64,000 nucleotides of DNA from Cloacibacterium normanense (GCF_002943105.1 NZ_PTPZ01000001.1:310001-374000), one strand, 5' to 3'. Positions 42,820-51,719 are shown, counted from the stretch's first letter. Numbers and translations are program-made. Notes: generated by a model not told the origin, from the sequence alone.

Positions 42820-42827
42820 CAATTTTG
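42820..42827 (+). promoter_or_regulatory. -7-like box (CAATTTTG) of the rhodanese gene
   Basis: A one-mismatch version of TAnnTTTG with no TTG -33 element at the expected distance, consistent with an activator-dependent promoter. Confidence 0.5.
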
Positions 42828-42880
42828 CATTTAATAAAGATCAACAGAGTCTTTTTTAACCCAATAAATTGAGAATTTCC

Positions 42881-43246
42881 ATGAAAAGCATTTGTCCTAA
42901 TACCTTTCAAACGATGATAAACGATACCATTCAGTTGGTAGACGTCAGAGAACGCTATGAATTTGAATTGTATAAAATGAATCTTCCTATCGTAGAAAAT
43001 ATTCCCTTCAGCGAGATAGAAGAGTTATGGTCACATTTTGATGCTGATAAAAAAATCGTTTTGGTTTGTAACAACAGTGTCAGAAGTAAAAGTGTTGCCA
43101 AATACTTGGAAGACAGAGACTTTAACCAGATTTACTATTTAGAAGGTGGTTTGGTGAAATGGCAACAAAATAATTTACCTCTTTTTGGAAATCCACCAGA
43201 AATAATTTCCCATTCCCTTTCTATAACTGGAGAATGTTTAAATTGA
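42881..43246 (+). CDS. Rhodanese-domain sulfurtransferase
   Basis: The 121-residue protein (start ATG 42881, preferred to the TTG at 42869) is a single rhodanese domain: LVDVRERYEFEL, the active-site loop CNNSVRSKSVA with Cys63, and the closing YYLEGGLVKWQ. It has no signal peptide, so it handles sulfane sulfur or persulfide in the cytoplasm. It has its own terminator at 43269 but shares its operator with the adjacent efflux operon. A DUF2892 membrane protein closes that operon. In E. coli YgaP, rhodanese and DUF2892 parts are fused. Confidence 0.9.
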   Translation: MKSICPNTFQTMINDTIQLVDVRERYEFELYKMNLPIVENIPFSEIEELWSHFDADKKIVLVCNNSVRSKSVAKYLEDRDFNQIYYLEGGLVKWQQNNLPLFGNPPEIISHSLSITGECLN

Positions 43247-43268
43247 AATATCGAAAATTACCTTTTGA

Positions 43269-43298
43269 AACGTCAGAATTTTTCTGGCGTTTTTTTCT
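43269..43298 (+). terminator. Intrinsic terminator after the rhodanese gene
   Basis: AACGTCAGAA (43269-43278) pairs with TTCTGGCGTT (43282-43291) with one G-U pair, and T runs follow. It makes the rhodanese and tolC transcripts separate. Confidence 0.8.
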
Positions 43299-43321
43299 TT
43301 CTAACAAAAGAATTTTCTGAA

Positions 43322-43337
43322 TGTAACATAAGTTACT
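43322..43337. promoter_or_regulatory. Palindromic operator TGTAAC-N4-GTTACt upstream of tolC
   Basis: It matches the operator at 42783 except for the last base (spacer ATAA). Its centre is again exactly 33 bp upstream of the centre of the -7 box at 43359-43366, which also lacks a TTG -33 element. Confidence 0.75.
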
Positions 43338-43358
43338 GCACATGATTTTTCTCACTTC

Positions 43359-43366
43359 TATTTTTG
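43359..43366 (+). promoter_or_regulatory. -7 box (TATTTTTG) of the tolC-RND operon
   Basis: A full TAnnTTTG match 80 bp before the tolC start at 43447. No -33 TTG is seen; the palindrome at 43322 lies in the activator position instead. Confidence 0.6.
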
Positions 43367-43446
43367 CCGAAGAAATAGAGAACGTATATTAAAATTCTCG
43401 ATTTCAATAATTAAAATAAATGACAAAAAAGAAAAATTTAAATACA

Positions 43447-44754
43447 ATGAGAAAATTTTTAACGGTAGTTTTTGTTTTTTCGCTCGTTCTGAAAGGTTTC
43501 TCTCAAGATACCATCAGAATTTCTAGAGCAGAATTAGAACAAAGAATGGTAGACCAAAATCTTCAAGTGAAATTGGCTAATGACGAAGCCAAATTAGCAC
43601 AAGCAGAACTATTGGGAACGAGAGCAATGTATTTACCCAACGTAAATGCTTCTTACACCTTTTCGAATACCAATAATCCTTTGTATGCTTTCGGTTCTAA
43701 ATTGAATCAAGAGCGTATCACGCAAATGGATTTTGACCCAGCTAAATTAAATGCTCCAGACGCGATTTCTAATTTCGCTACTAAAATTGAGGTGCAACAA
43801 CCCATCATCAACATGGATGCGGTGTATCTTAAAAAAGCAGGACAAGTAAAATCTGAAGTTTTAAAAATTAAAGCAGAAAGAACCAAAGAGTACATTCAGT
43901 TTGAGTTCAAAAAAGCATATATGCAACTGCAATTAGCGTACAGAATGCTTGAAACACTTGAAAATGCTAAAACCACAACGCTAGCCAATAAAAAAGTAAT
44001 CGACAATTATTTCAAAAACGGAATGATTCAGAAAACAGAAGTGTTGTACATAGACGTTCGTGTAAAAGATATTGAAAATCAAATCGCTTATGCGAATTCT
44101 AACATAAAAAATGCTTCGGATTACCTTTATTTCTTATTAGACGAAGAGTCTTTCAATAAGGTTTTCAAGCCTACTGAAAAATTAGAATTTCAAAACCAGA
44201 TTTTAGAAAATACGGCTACACTAAATGTAGAAAGAAAAGACTTACAGGCGTATCAAAAATCTCTGGAAGCGTACGATTATCTGATTAAATCAACCAAAGC
44301 CAAATTTTTACCAAGATTAAATGCTTTCGGAAGTTTTGAATTGTATGATAACAAATTTGCACAATTTGGTGCCAATGGTTATTTGGCAGGAGTTCAGTTG
44401 TCTTGGAATGTTTTTGATGGATTAAAAGCAAAATCTGAACAGGAAAAATACAAAGCAGAACTCACCAAAGCACAAACCGAAATCACTCAGTATAATAGAC
44501 AAAGTCAGTTAGAACTCAATAAAGCAAATCGCCAACTTCAAGATGCCGAAAATAAAGTAAATCTTACTAAACTAGCGCTGGAACAAAGCAAAGAAGCCTA
44601 CAGAATTCGTAAAAACAGATACGACCAAGGTTTAGAGAAATCATCAGACTTATTAATGAGCGAAACCACGATGTCTCAAAAAGATTTGGAATATCAACAA
44701 GCTATTTTTGAATACAATGTCGCTTTAGAATACTATAAATTTTTAAAACAATAA
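43447..44754 (+). CDS. TolC-family outer membrane efflux protein
   Basis: The start at 43447 (MRKFLTVVFVFSLVLKGFSQ) gives a clean signal peptide and 435 residues; the Met at 43420 would put a charged extension before it. Two repeats of long alpha-helices with TolC-like heptads are visible, and the protein ends in the usual FEYNVALEYYKF helix. It forms the outer-membrane duct of the tripartite pump encoded by this operon. Confidence 0.92.
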   Translation: MRKFLTVVFVFSLVLKGFSQDTIRISRAELEQRMVDQNLQVKLANDEAKLAQAELLGTRAMYLPNVNASYTFSNTNNPLYAFGSKLNQERITQMDFDPAKLNAPDAISNFATKIEVQQPIINMDAVYLKKAGQVKSEVLKIKAERTKEYIQFEFKKAYMQLQLAYRMLETLENAKTTTLANKKVIDNYFKNGMIQKTEVLYIDVRVKDIENQIAYANSNIKNASDYLYFLLDEESFNKVFKPTEKLEFQNQILENTATLNVERKDLQAYQKSLEAYDYLIKSTKAKFLPRLNAFGSFELYDNKFAQFGANGYLAGVQLSWNVFDGLKAKSEQEKYKAELTKAQTEITQYNRQSQLELNKANRQLQDAENKVNLTKLALEQSKEAYRIRKNRYDQGLEKSSDLLMSETTMSQKDLEYQQAIFEYNVALEYYKFLKQ

Positions 44755-44769
44755 CAATAAAATCTACAT

Positions 44770-45858
44770 ATGAAAACATATATTTATTCAGCATTATTTT
44801 TAGGAAGCGTATTCCTTGCAAGTTGTTCTTCAGACGAAAATAAATCTTCAGAATTGAATGACAAACCAATCGCGGTTACCGTAAATAAATCTGCCACCAA
44901 CGCAGTAGGTTCTAATGCTACAGCAAGTGGAAAATTAGTCGCTAAAAATTCGGTAAATGTTTCTACCAGAATGATGGGGTACATTACTGCAATGCGCGCA
45001 GAAGTTGGGCAATATGTGAATGCGGGTCAACTTTTAGTAAGCATCAACAGTACAGATATTCAGGCAAAAGGCGGACAAGCTTCTGCTGGAATAGCCCAAG
45101 CTCAAGCCAATTATAATATTGCGAAAAAAGATTTTGAAAGATTTCAAAATTTATATAAAAATCAATCAGCTTCTCAAAAAGAATTAGATGATATGAGAGC
45201 GCGCTACGAAATGGCTCAAGCTGGTTTACAAGCAGCTCAACAAATGAAAAACGAAGTAAACGCTCAGTACAGATATACCAACGTTACAGCACCTATTTCT
45301 GGTACGGTTACTGCGAAATATGCCAGTCAAGGGGATATGGCAAGTCCAGGAATGCCTTTACTAACTATAGAATCTCCGGGAGCTTTGCAAGCGCAAGTTT
45401 TGGTTTCTGAACAGAATATTACCCTTTTAAAATCTGGAATGTCTGTAAAAGTAACTTTAAAATCTACCAACAAAGAAGTTTCGGGTACGGTTTCAGAAAT
45501 CAGCAAATCTTCTGCAAATACAGGTGGACAATACATGGTGAAAATCAATGTTCCTGCTTCTAAAGATTTATTACCAGGGATGTTTGTGAATGTTCAGTTT
45601 CCTTTCAAAAATTCTGGAAATGTAAACCAAGATTTTCAGGATGGCGTAATGATTCCTAAATCTGCAATTGTAGAAAACGGACAGTTAACCGGCGTTTATA
45701 CCGTAAGTTCACAAAATACAGCAGTTCTAAGATGGGTAAAAGTGGGTAAAACTTTCGGTGATCAAGTAGAAATTTTATCAGGTTTAAATTCAAATGACAA
45801 GTACATCATTTCAGCACAAGGAAAATTGTTTAACGGTGCAAAAGTTAGTTTAAAATAA
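44770..45858 (+). CDS. RND efflux periplasmic adaptor (membrane fusion lipoprotein)
   Basis: The 362-residue adaptor has a lipoprotein signal (FLASC, about residues 15-19). The split lipoyl/barrel-sandwich halves (SVNVSTRMMGYITAM and VTAPISGTVTAKYASQGDM) flank an alpha-helical hairpin. A beta-barrel and a membrane-proximal domain follow. It links the TolC protein to the inner-membrane permease. A heptamer repeat array fills most of the 77-bp gap to the permease gene. Confidence 0.93.
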   Translation: MKTYIYSALFLGSVFLASCSSDENKSSELNDKPIAVTVNKSATNAVGSNATASGKLVAKNSVNVSTRMMGYITAMRAEVGQYVNAGQLLVSINSTDIQAKGGQASAGIAQAQANYNIAKKDFERFQNLYKNQSASQKELDDMRARYEMAQAGLQAAQQMKNEVNAQYRYTNVTAPISGTVTAKYASQGDMASPGMPLLTIESPGALQAQVLVSEQNITLLKSGMSVKVTLKSTNKEVSGTVSEISKSSANTGGQYMVKINVPASKDLLPGMFVNVQFPFKNSGNVNQDFQDGVMIPKSAIVENGQLTGVYTVSSQNTAVLRWVKVGKTFGDQVEILSGLNSNDKYIISAQGKLFNGAKVSLK

Positions 45859-45861
45859 TAT

Positions 45862-45923
45862 GAGTTCCGAGATACGAGATACGAGTTTTTTACTCGAAAC
45901 CCGTAACCCGAAACCCGTAACAA
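45862..45923. repeat. Two heptamer arrays inside the efflux operon
   Basis: GAGTTCC, GAGATAC, GAGATAC and GAGTTTT (45862-45889) are followed in register by TTACTCG, AAACCCG, TAACCCG and AAACCCG (45890-45917). The array starts 3 bp after the adaptor stop codon and can fold by pairing CGAGT with ACTCG. Confidence 0.87.
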
Positions 45924-45935
45924 ATAGAGAATAGT

Positions 45936-48900
45936 ATGGAAAAAGGATTTGCAGGACGCATCGCCGAGTTTTTTATCAATTCAAAATTAACAATTTTGTT
46001 GATGATTGCATTGATGATTATTGGGGTGTACAGTTCCACATTAATACCAAGAGAAGAAGAGCCACAGATTATTGTTCCGATGGCAGACGTAATGGTAGGT
46101 TATCCCGGTGCTTCACCGAAAGAGGTAGAAAGCAGAGTGGTAAAACCATTAGAAAAAATCATCTCAAACATAAAAGGAGTAGAGCACGTTCATTCTATGG
46201 CAATGAACGGACAAGCCATGATTATCGTTCAGTTTTATGTAGGCGAAGATACAGAGCGTTCTTACGTGAAACTCTATGACGAACTCATGAAAAATAAAAA
46301 TATTTTTCCGAAAGGCGTTTATGAACCGATGGTGAAAACCCGTTCTATTGATGATGTTCCGATGTTGGGTTTAACACTTTGGAGTGAAAAATATAACGAT
46401 TACGAACTTCGTCAGATGACAGAAGAATTGTCTTCGGAAATCAAGAAAATTAAAGACGTTTCTTTAACCAAAGTCATTGGAGGAAGAAACCGCCAGTTAA
46501 AAGTTGAGTTAGACAAAGATAAAATGGCTGAATTGAGCATTGATGCATTAAACGTAATGCAAATGATTCAAGCCAATAACGGAAGTTCACAATCAGGAAG
46601 TTTTGATTCTAATGACACAGAATATCTATTGACGACAGGACAGTTTTTAAGTTCTGCAGAGGATGTAGAAAATTTGGTGGTGGGAACTTCGCAAAATATG
46701 CCAGTTTACTTGAAACAAGTCGCAAAAATAGAAGATGGAGCGCAATCTCCAGCGAATTATGTGAGTTTCGGTTACGGAAATGCTAATGAAAATGGCAAAA
46801 AATTCAAATCAGAATATCCTGCGGTTACACTTTCGGTTTCTAAAGTGAAAGGAGCTGATGCAATGAAAATTTCGGAGCAAATTTTGGATAAAGTAAATGA
46901 ATTGAAGAAAACTTTAATTCCAAATGATGTTCATGTAGAAATTACGAGAAACTACGGAGAAACCGCTTCTCACAAAGTTTCAGAATTATTAATGCACCTT
47001 GGTGTAGCGATTTTAGCGGTTACCATTTTGGTAATGCTCGCAATGGGTTGGAGAGGCGGATTAGTCGTGTTCTTCTCAGTTCCTTTAACCTTTGCATTAA
47101 CGCTTTTCAGTTACTATATGTTGGGTTACACCCTAAACAGAATTACACTTTTCGCATTGGTTTTTGTGGTGGGAATTGTAGTAGATGACAGTATTATTAT
47201 TGCTGAAAACATGCACCGACATTTCCACATGAAGAAATTGCCATTCAAACAAGCGGCTATTTATGCCATTAATGAAGTTGGAAACCCAACCATTTTGGCA
47301 ACGTTCACCGTAATTGCTGCCATTTTACCAATGGCTTTCGTAAGCGGAATGATGGGACCTTATATGTCTCCAATGCCAATTGGTGCTTCTATTGCGATGA
47401 TGCTTTCATTGTTCGTAGCGTTAACCGTTACTCCTTATTTAGGTTATCATTTATTGAAAGTAAAAGATAACGAAGAGCACAAGGAAGAACAGGGAATGGA
47501 AACCAGCAAAATATATAAAATTTACAAAAAAATAGAGCAGCCATTCTTAGACAGCGGCAAAAAACGTTGGACGATGATGGGAATTACGGTAGTACTATTG
47601 TTGATTTCTATGTTGGCTTTCGCTACAAAATGGGTAGCAGTAAAAATGCTTCCTTTTGACAATAAAAATGAAATCCAAGTGGTGATTGATATGCCAGAAG
47701 GAACGACTTTGGAAAGAACGGCATCAGTTTCTCAAGAAATTGCGCAGTACTTGAAAACCGTTCCAGAAGTGGTGAATTATCAGTCTTACGTTGGATCTTC
47801 TGCACCGATTACTTTCAATGGTTTGGTTCGTCACTACGATATGCGTGGACAAAGCAATACCGCTGATATTCAGGTGAATTTATTACACAAAGAAGACAGA
47901 GATAATCAAAGTCACGATGTAGCGAAGAATATTCGTCCAGAAATTCAGAAAATTGCGAAAAAATACAATGCCAATGTAAAAATCGTAGAAGTTCCACCTG
48001 GTCCGCCAGTTTTATCAACCATTGTTGCAGAAATTTATGGCCCAGATTACGATGAGCAAATTAAAGTAGCCAACCAAGTTCAAAATATTCTGAACAATAC
48101 AGATGATGTGGTAGATGTAGATTGGATGGTAGAAGCGCCACAAAAAGAGTTTAAATTGGTTGCTGATAAAGAAAAAGCAATGTTGAACGGTGTTGCACCA
48201 GCGCAAATTGTAGGAAATCTTACGTATTTAATGGGTGAACATCCTATCGGAAATCTGTATGATGAAAAATCAAATGATGCGGTAGATATCGTAATGAAAT
48301 TGAATGATGCGGATAAAACATCAATTACTGACATTACTGATTTGAAAATTAAAGGACAAATGGGGAATATGGTTCCTGTAAGTGATTTAGTGAAAGTTCA
48401 GCGCGAAGAATTACAGAAAACCATTTACAGAAAAGACCAAAAAAGGGTAGTGTATGTATTAGCAGATATGGCAGGAGGTTTAGAAAGTCCAGCCTATGCA
48501 ATCTTAGGAATGGAAGAGAAATTGAAAAAAATACAACTTCCAAAAGGATATTCTATTAATGAACTGTACATGAATCAGCCAACTAATGAAGACGATTACA
48601 CGGTGAAATGGGACGGAGAATGGCAAATTACGTTAGAAGTATTCCGAGATTTAGGAGCAGCTTTTGCAGTGGTAATTATCATTATCTACATGCTGATTGT
48701 AGGTTGGTTCCAAAACTTTAAAACACCAATGGTCATGATGGTTGCGATTCCGCTTTCTTTGATTGGTATTGTACTTGGTCACTGGTTATTAGGAGCGTTC
48801 TTCACCGCAACTTCATTCATCGGAATGATTGCTTTAGCGGGAGTCATGGTAAGAAACTCGGTATTGCTCATTGACTTTATAGAAATTCGACTCAATGAAG

Positions 48901-49181
48901 GAATTCCAATTAAACAAGCGATTATAGAAGCAGGAGCTGTAAGAACTACACCAATTTTATTAACAACGGGAGCGGTAGTTATAGGAGCGGTAATCATCTT
49001 ATTCGACCCTATTTTCCAAGGATTAGCCATTTCATTAGTTTTTGGAGCAATCGTTTCTACTTTGTTGACGCTAATTGTCATTCCGTTGATTTATTACATG
49101 ACCGAAAAGAAAAAATGGGAGAAAATACACGCAGATGAAAAAAGTGAATATGGTGAGATTTCTTCAGAGGATAACTTATAA
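45936..49181 (+). CDS. RND efflux permease
   Basis: The 1081-residue inner-membrane pump has 12 membrane helices and two large periplasmic loops (about residues 35-340 and 560-880). The helix-4 motif VVGIVVDDSIIIAENM carries the paired Asp of the proton relay. It has an early PREEEPQIIVPMADV segment typical of the AcrB-type branch with a DEEP-like motif. The substrate cannot be read. Its operon partners (PII-like protein, DUF2892, co-regulated rhodanese) point to sulfur- or metal-linked stress more than drug efflux. Confidence 0.93.
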   Translation: MEKGFAGRIAEFFINSKLTILLMIALMIIGVYSSTLIPREEEPQIIVPMADVMVGYPGASPKEVESRVVKPLEKIISNIKGVEHVHSMAMNGQAMIIVQFYVGEDTERSYVKLYDELMKNKNIFPKGVYEPMVKTRSIDDVPMLGLTLWSEKYNDYELRQMTEELSSEIKKIKDVSLTKVIGGRNRQLKVELDKDKMAELSIDALNVMQMIQANNGSSQSGSFDSNDTEYLLTTGQFLSSAEDVENLVVGTSQNMPVYLKQVAKIEDGAQSPANYVSFGYGNANENGKKFKSEYPAVTLSVSKVKGADAMKISEQILDKVNELKKTLIPNDVHVEITRNYGETASHKVSELLMHLGVAILAVTILVMLAMGWRGGLVVFFSVPLTFALTLFSYYMLGYTLNRITLFALVFVVGIVVDDSIIIAENMHRHFHMKKLPFKQAAIYAINEVGNPTILATFTVIAAILPMAFVSGMMGPYMSPMPIGASIAMMLSLFVALTVTPYLGYHLLKVKDNEEHKEEQGMETSKIYKIYKKIEQPFLDSGKKRWTMMGITVVLLLISMLAFATKWVAVKMLPFDNKNEIQVVIDMPEGTTLERTASVSQEIAQYLKTVPEVVNYQSYVGSSAPITFNGLVRHYDMRGQSNTADIQVNLLHKEDRDNQSHDVAKNIRPEIQKIAKKYNANVKIVEVPPGPPVLSTIVAEIYGPDYDEQIKVANQVQNILNNTDDVVDVDWMVEAPQKEFKLVADKEKAMLNGVAPAQIVGNLTYLMGEHPIGNLYDEKSNDAVDIVMKLNDADKTSITDITDLKIKGQMGNMVPVSDLVKVQREELQKTIYRKDQKRVVYVLADMAGGLESPAYAILGMEEKLKKIQLPKGYSINELYMNQPTNEDDYTVKWDGEWQITLEVFRDLGAAFAVVIIIIYMLIVGWFQNFKTPMVMMVAIPLSLIGIVLGHWLLGAFFTATSFIGMIALAGVMVRNSVLLIDFIEIRLNEGIPIKQAIIEAGAVRTTPILLTTGAVVIGAVIILFDPIFQGLAISLVFGAIVSTLLTLIVIPLIYYMTEKKKWEKIHADEKSEYGEISSEDNL

Positions 49182-49197
49182 AAAAAATGTATTCAAT

Positions 49198-49500
49198 ATG
49201 AAACTTTTAATGATTACAGCGATTAGAGAATTTGAGAAAAATGTAAAAGATATTCTCAATCATTCTGGAGTAAAATCTTTTTCATATCACTATGTAAAAG
49301 GTTACAAAAATGAAAGCGATGGCAGTTCAGAAAACTGGTTCGGAGCTTCACACACTGAGATAGATTCTGTATTATTTGCCGTTTTTATCGACGAGAATTT
49401 TACTGAAGAAGTGTATAGAAAAGTGGAGTTTTTCAATGGAAAACAAAAATCCCTTTCTAAAATCCACGTGGCTACAATGAATATAGAAAAATCAATATAA
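49198..49500 (+). CDS. PII-like small protein linked to RND efflux
   Basis: The 100-residue protein (start at 49198, MKLLMITAIREF) has the strand-helix-strand-strand-helix-strand order of PII/CutA folds. These are strand 1 (KLLMITAI), helix EFEKNVKDILNHSG, strands with SFSYHYVKGYK and DSVLFAVFIDEN, helix EEVYRKVEFFNGKQ and last strand KIHVATMNIE. The acidic loop between strands 2 and 3 would be the T-loop. PII-like proteins (for example DUF3240) occur beside metal RND pumps. No family was confirmed, so regulation of the pump is an inference. The upstream Met at 49135 overlaps the permease gene and is unlikely. Confidence 0.7.
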   Translation: MKLLMITAIREFEKNVKDILNHSGVKSFSYHYVKGYKNESDGSSENWFGASHTEIDSVLFAVFIDENFTEEVYRKVEFFNGKQKSLSKIHVATMNIEKSI

Positions 49501-49510
49501 CAATAAAAAT

Positions 49511-49717
49511 ATGAAGACAAGAGTAATCCACGGGTTCGCAGGAACCATGATATTAACAAGTTTGTTACTGGGAATTTTTGTACACCAAAATTGGTTTTGG
49601 TTAACAGGTTTCGTAGGTGCTAATTTGTTTCAAAACGCTTTTACCAACTGGTGTTTGTTAAGTACCATTTTAGAAAAATTGGGCTTAAAAGACGAAAAAG
49701 ACACTTGTTGTAACTAA
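49511..49717 (+). CDS. DUF2892 (YgaP transmembrane domain) protein
   Basis: The 68-residue protein has two membrane helices (about residues 7-24 and 27-50) and the family motif ANLFQNAFTNWCLL. It ends with DTCCN, which offers cysteines at the cytoplasmic face. This domain is the membrane half of YgaP-type rhodaneses. Here the rhodanese half is a separate, probably co-regulated gene at 42881. It ends the efflux operon; a terminator follows at 49739. Confidence 0.85.
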   Translation: MKTRVIHGFAGTMILTSLLLGIFVHQNWFWLTGFVGANLFQNAFTNWCLLSTILEKLGLKDEKDTCCN

Positions 49718-49738
49718 TAAATTTTCAATTGTGTTTAT

Positions 49739-49776
49739 AGGCTTCGTTTGTATTTTACAAATGGGGCCTTTTTTTT
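49739..49776 (+). terminator. Intrinsic terminator after the efflux operon
   Basis: AGGC (49739-49742) and an inner TTTGTA pair with TACAAA and GCCT (49766-49769), with internal mismatches. Eight T follow. The GNAT promoter overlaps its tail. Confidence 0.72.
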
Positions 49777-49778
49777 AT

Positions 49779-49786
49779 TACATTTG
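49779..49786 (+). promoter_or_regulatory. -7 box (TACATTTG) of the GNAT gene
   Basis: A TAnnTTTG match 14 bp before the start codon at 49801. Confidence 0.55.
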
Positions 49787-49800
49787 TTAAAATTAACATC

Positions 49801-50328
49801 ATGGATTTCAGCATACAACCCATTTTAGAAACGCACAAAGTAAGACTGGTTCCGCTTCAGGAATCAGATTTCGAAAGATTGTATCAAGTCGCTTCAGACC
49901 CTTTGGTTTGGGAACAACACCCGAATAAAAACCGTTTTCAAAAAGATATTTTTAGAAATTTTTTTGATGGAGGCATGATTTCCGAAGGCGCTTTTATCAT
50001 CATCGATAAAATGAGCAATGAAGTAGCGGGAAGTACCAGATTTTACAGTTATGACGAAGATGAAAACTCTATTTTCATAGGCTATACTTTTTATGGTAGG
50101 AAATTTTGGGGCGGTCAGTTGAATCCTATTGTTAAAAAAATGATGCTAGACTACATTTTCCAATATGTAGATTTGGTAAAGTTTCATGTAGGCGCAGAAA
50201 ATTGGCGTTCCCGAAAAGCCATGGAAAAATTAGGAGCCGAATTCAAAGGAGAAGTAATGGTAGCCTATCATGGAGAACCTACCAAACAAAATGTAGAATA
50301 TTGGATTAAAAAAGAAAACTGGAAATAA
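49801..50328 (+). CDS. GNAT family N-acetyltransferase (RimJ/RimL-like)
   Basis: The 175-residue protein has the RimJ/RimL-type start (LETHKVRLVPLQESDFERLY). The acetyl-CoA region includes FIGYTFYGRKFWGG, and VGAENWRSRKAMEKLGAEF is the usual last-helix block of this subfamily. It would acetylate an amino group on a protein or small molecule; the target is unknown. It converges with the serB operon with no gap before the 46-residue gene. Confidence 0.88.
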   Translation: MDFSIQPILETHKVRLVPLQESDFERLYQVASDPLVWEQHPNKNRFQKDIFRNFFDGGMISEGAFIIIDKMSNEVAGSTRFYSYDEDENSIFIGYTFYGRKFWGGQLNPIVKKMMLDYIFQYVDLVKFHVGAENWRSRKAMEKLGAEFKGEVMVAYHGEPTKQNVEYWIKKENWK

Positions 50329-50469
50329 TTACATACAACCTTTCAAAGCATTAGCTCCCCAAATAATAGCAATCAAAGAAAGCGTTCCTTTGACTGAGAA
50401 AAATAAAATGCCGAGCCAACCGTATTTTTTAAGAAGGGTTTTCCATTTTGGAGTCTTTTTTTCTTCCAT
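50329..50469 (-). CDS. Small membrane protein downstream of serB (46 residues)
   Basis: A short frame, easily missed because of its size, begins at the ATG at 50467-50469 (MEEKKTPKWKTLLKKYGWLG) and stops at TAA 50329-50331. It has a basic N-terminus, one membrane helix (about residues 17-42) and a GCM end. It begins 23 bp after the serB stop on the same strand and fills the space to the GNAT stop exactly. I regard it as a real gene of the serB operon with unknown function. Confidence 0.7.
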   Translation of the reverse strand: MEEKKTPKWKTLLKKYGWLGILFFSVKGTLSLIAIIWGANALKGCM

Positions 50470-50492
50470 AAATATTTTTTTTAATTAAAATG

Positions 50493-51719
50493 TTAAAAAT
50501 CTTCGTTGATGTGTTTATCTCTAAATCCTAAAAAGTATAAAACCCCGTCTAAACCAATGGAAGAGATAGATTGTCTGGCATTTTCTTTAACCTTTGGTTT
50601 GGCGTGAAAAGCAATTCCCAAACCTGCAATGTTCAGCATTGGTAAATCATTAGCGCCATCTCCTACAGCAATCACTTGATCTAATTCTATATTTTCTACC
50701 TGAGCCAAAAATTTCAAAAGTTCTGCTTTTCTGTTTCCATCTACAATGTCTCCCAAATGTTTCCCCGTAAGCTTTCCGTCTTTTATTTCGAGTTCGTTGG
50801 CATATAAATAATCTACTCCAAAACGTTTTTTTAGATATTTCCCGAAAAAGGTAAATCCTCCAGAAAGAATAGCGATTTTATAACCACATTTCTTTAAAAT
50901 ATGCATCAGTCGGTCTGCACCATCCATAATCGGAAGATTTTCTGCAATTTCTTGCAATACAGATTCGTCTAAACCTTCGAGAAGCGAAACACGTTTTTTA
51001 AAACTTTCGCTAAAATCTATTTCGCCGCGCATCGCTGCTTCGGTGATGGCTCTTACTTCTTCACCAGCTCCAGCTTTTTCTGCTAATTCATCAATAACTT
51101 CTGTTTTGATTAAAGTAGAATCCATGTCAAAACAGATTAATCGTCTGTTTCTGCGGTAAATATTATCTTTTTGGAAAGAAATATCAATGTCTAATGCGCC
51201 ACTTAAAGTCACAAATTTTTCGTGAATCAAATTCACATTTTGAGGAGTTCCACGCACCGAAAATTCTATACAAGACCTGTTTTGACTATCGTCTTCAGAA
51301 TCGAGTGGAATTCTTCCCGTCAAACGTTTAATGGTATCGATGTTGAGACCTTGCTCTGCAATAACTTTGGTGACATGAGCTAATTGGTTGGCTTCTATTT
51401 TTTGACCAAGAACCGTAATTACGTAGCTTTCTTTACCTTGCCTAGAAACCCATTGATCATAGTCTGCTCTTTCTATGGGCGTAAATTTCGCTTGTACACC
51501 AAGTTCGTATGATTTAAAAAGCAAGTCTTTCAAAATATTGCCTTGCATTTGTGGGTCTAATCGAAACAAAATGCCTAAAGATAAAGATTGATGAATGTTT
51601 GCCTGACCAATATCGAGAATCGTTGCATTGTGTTTACTTAAAATTTCAGTGAGCGATGAGGTTACCCCGGGTTTATCTTCTCCAGTAATACTCATTAATA
51701 CAATTTCATGTTTGGTCAT
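50493..51719 (-). CDS. serB: Phosphoserine phosphatase with N-terminal ACT domains
   Basis: SerB hydrolyses phosphoserine to serine in the last step of serine synthesis. The start at 51719 (MTKHEIVLMSITGEDKPG) gives 408 residues. Two ACT-type domains (about residues 1-180) probably sense serine. The HAD phosphatase domain then has the nucleophile motif DMDSTLIKTEVIDELA, SGGFTFF and VGDGANDLPML. The -7 box at 51734-51741 lies within the alternative longer frame starting at 51755, which argues against that start. Confidence 0.94.
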   Translation of the reverse strand: MTKHEIVLMSITGEDKPGVTSSLTEILSKHNATILDIGQANIHQSLSLGILFRLDPQMQGNILKDLLFKSYELGVQAKFTPIERADYDQWVSRQGKESYVITVLGQKIEANQLAHVTKVIAEQGLNIDTIKRLTGRIPLDSEDDSQNRSCIEFSVRGTPQNVNLIHEKFVTLSGALDIDISFQKDNIYRRNRRLICFDMDSTLIKTEVIDELAEKAGAGEEVRAITEAAMRGEIDFSESFKKRVSLLEGLDESVLQEIAENLPIMDGADRLMHILKKCGYKIAILSGGFTFFGKYLKKRFGVDYLYANELEIKDGKLTGKHLGDIVDGNRKAELLKFLAQVENIELDQVIAVGDGANDLPMLNIAGLGIAFHAKPKVKENARQSISSIGLDGVLYFLGFRDKHINEDF

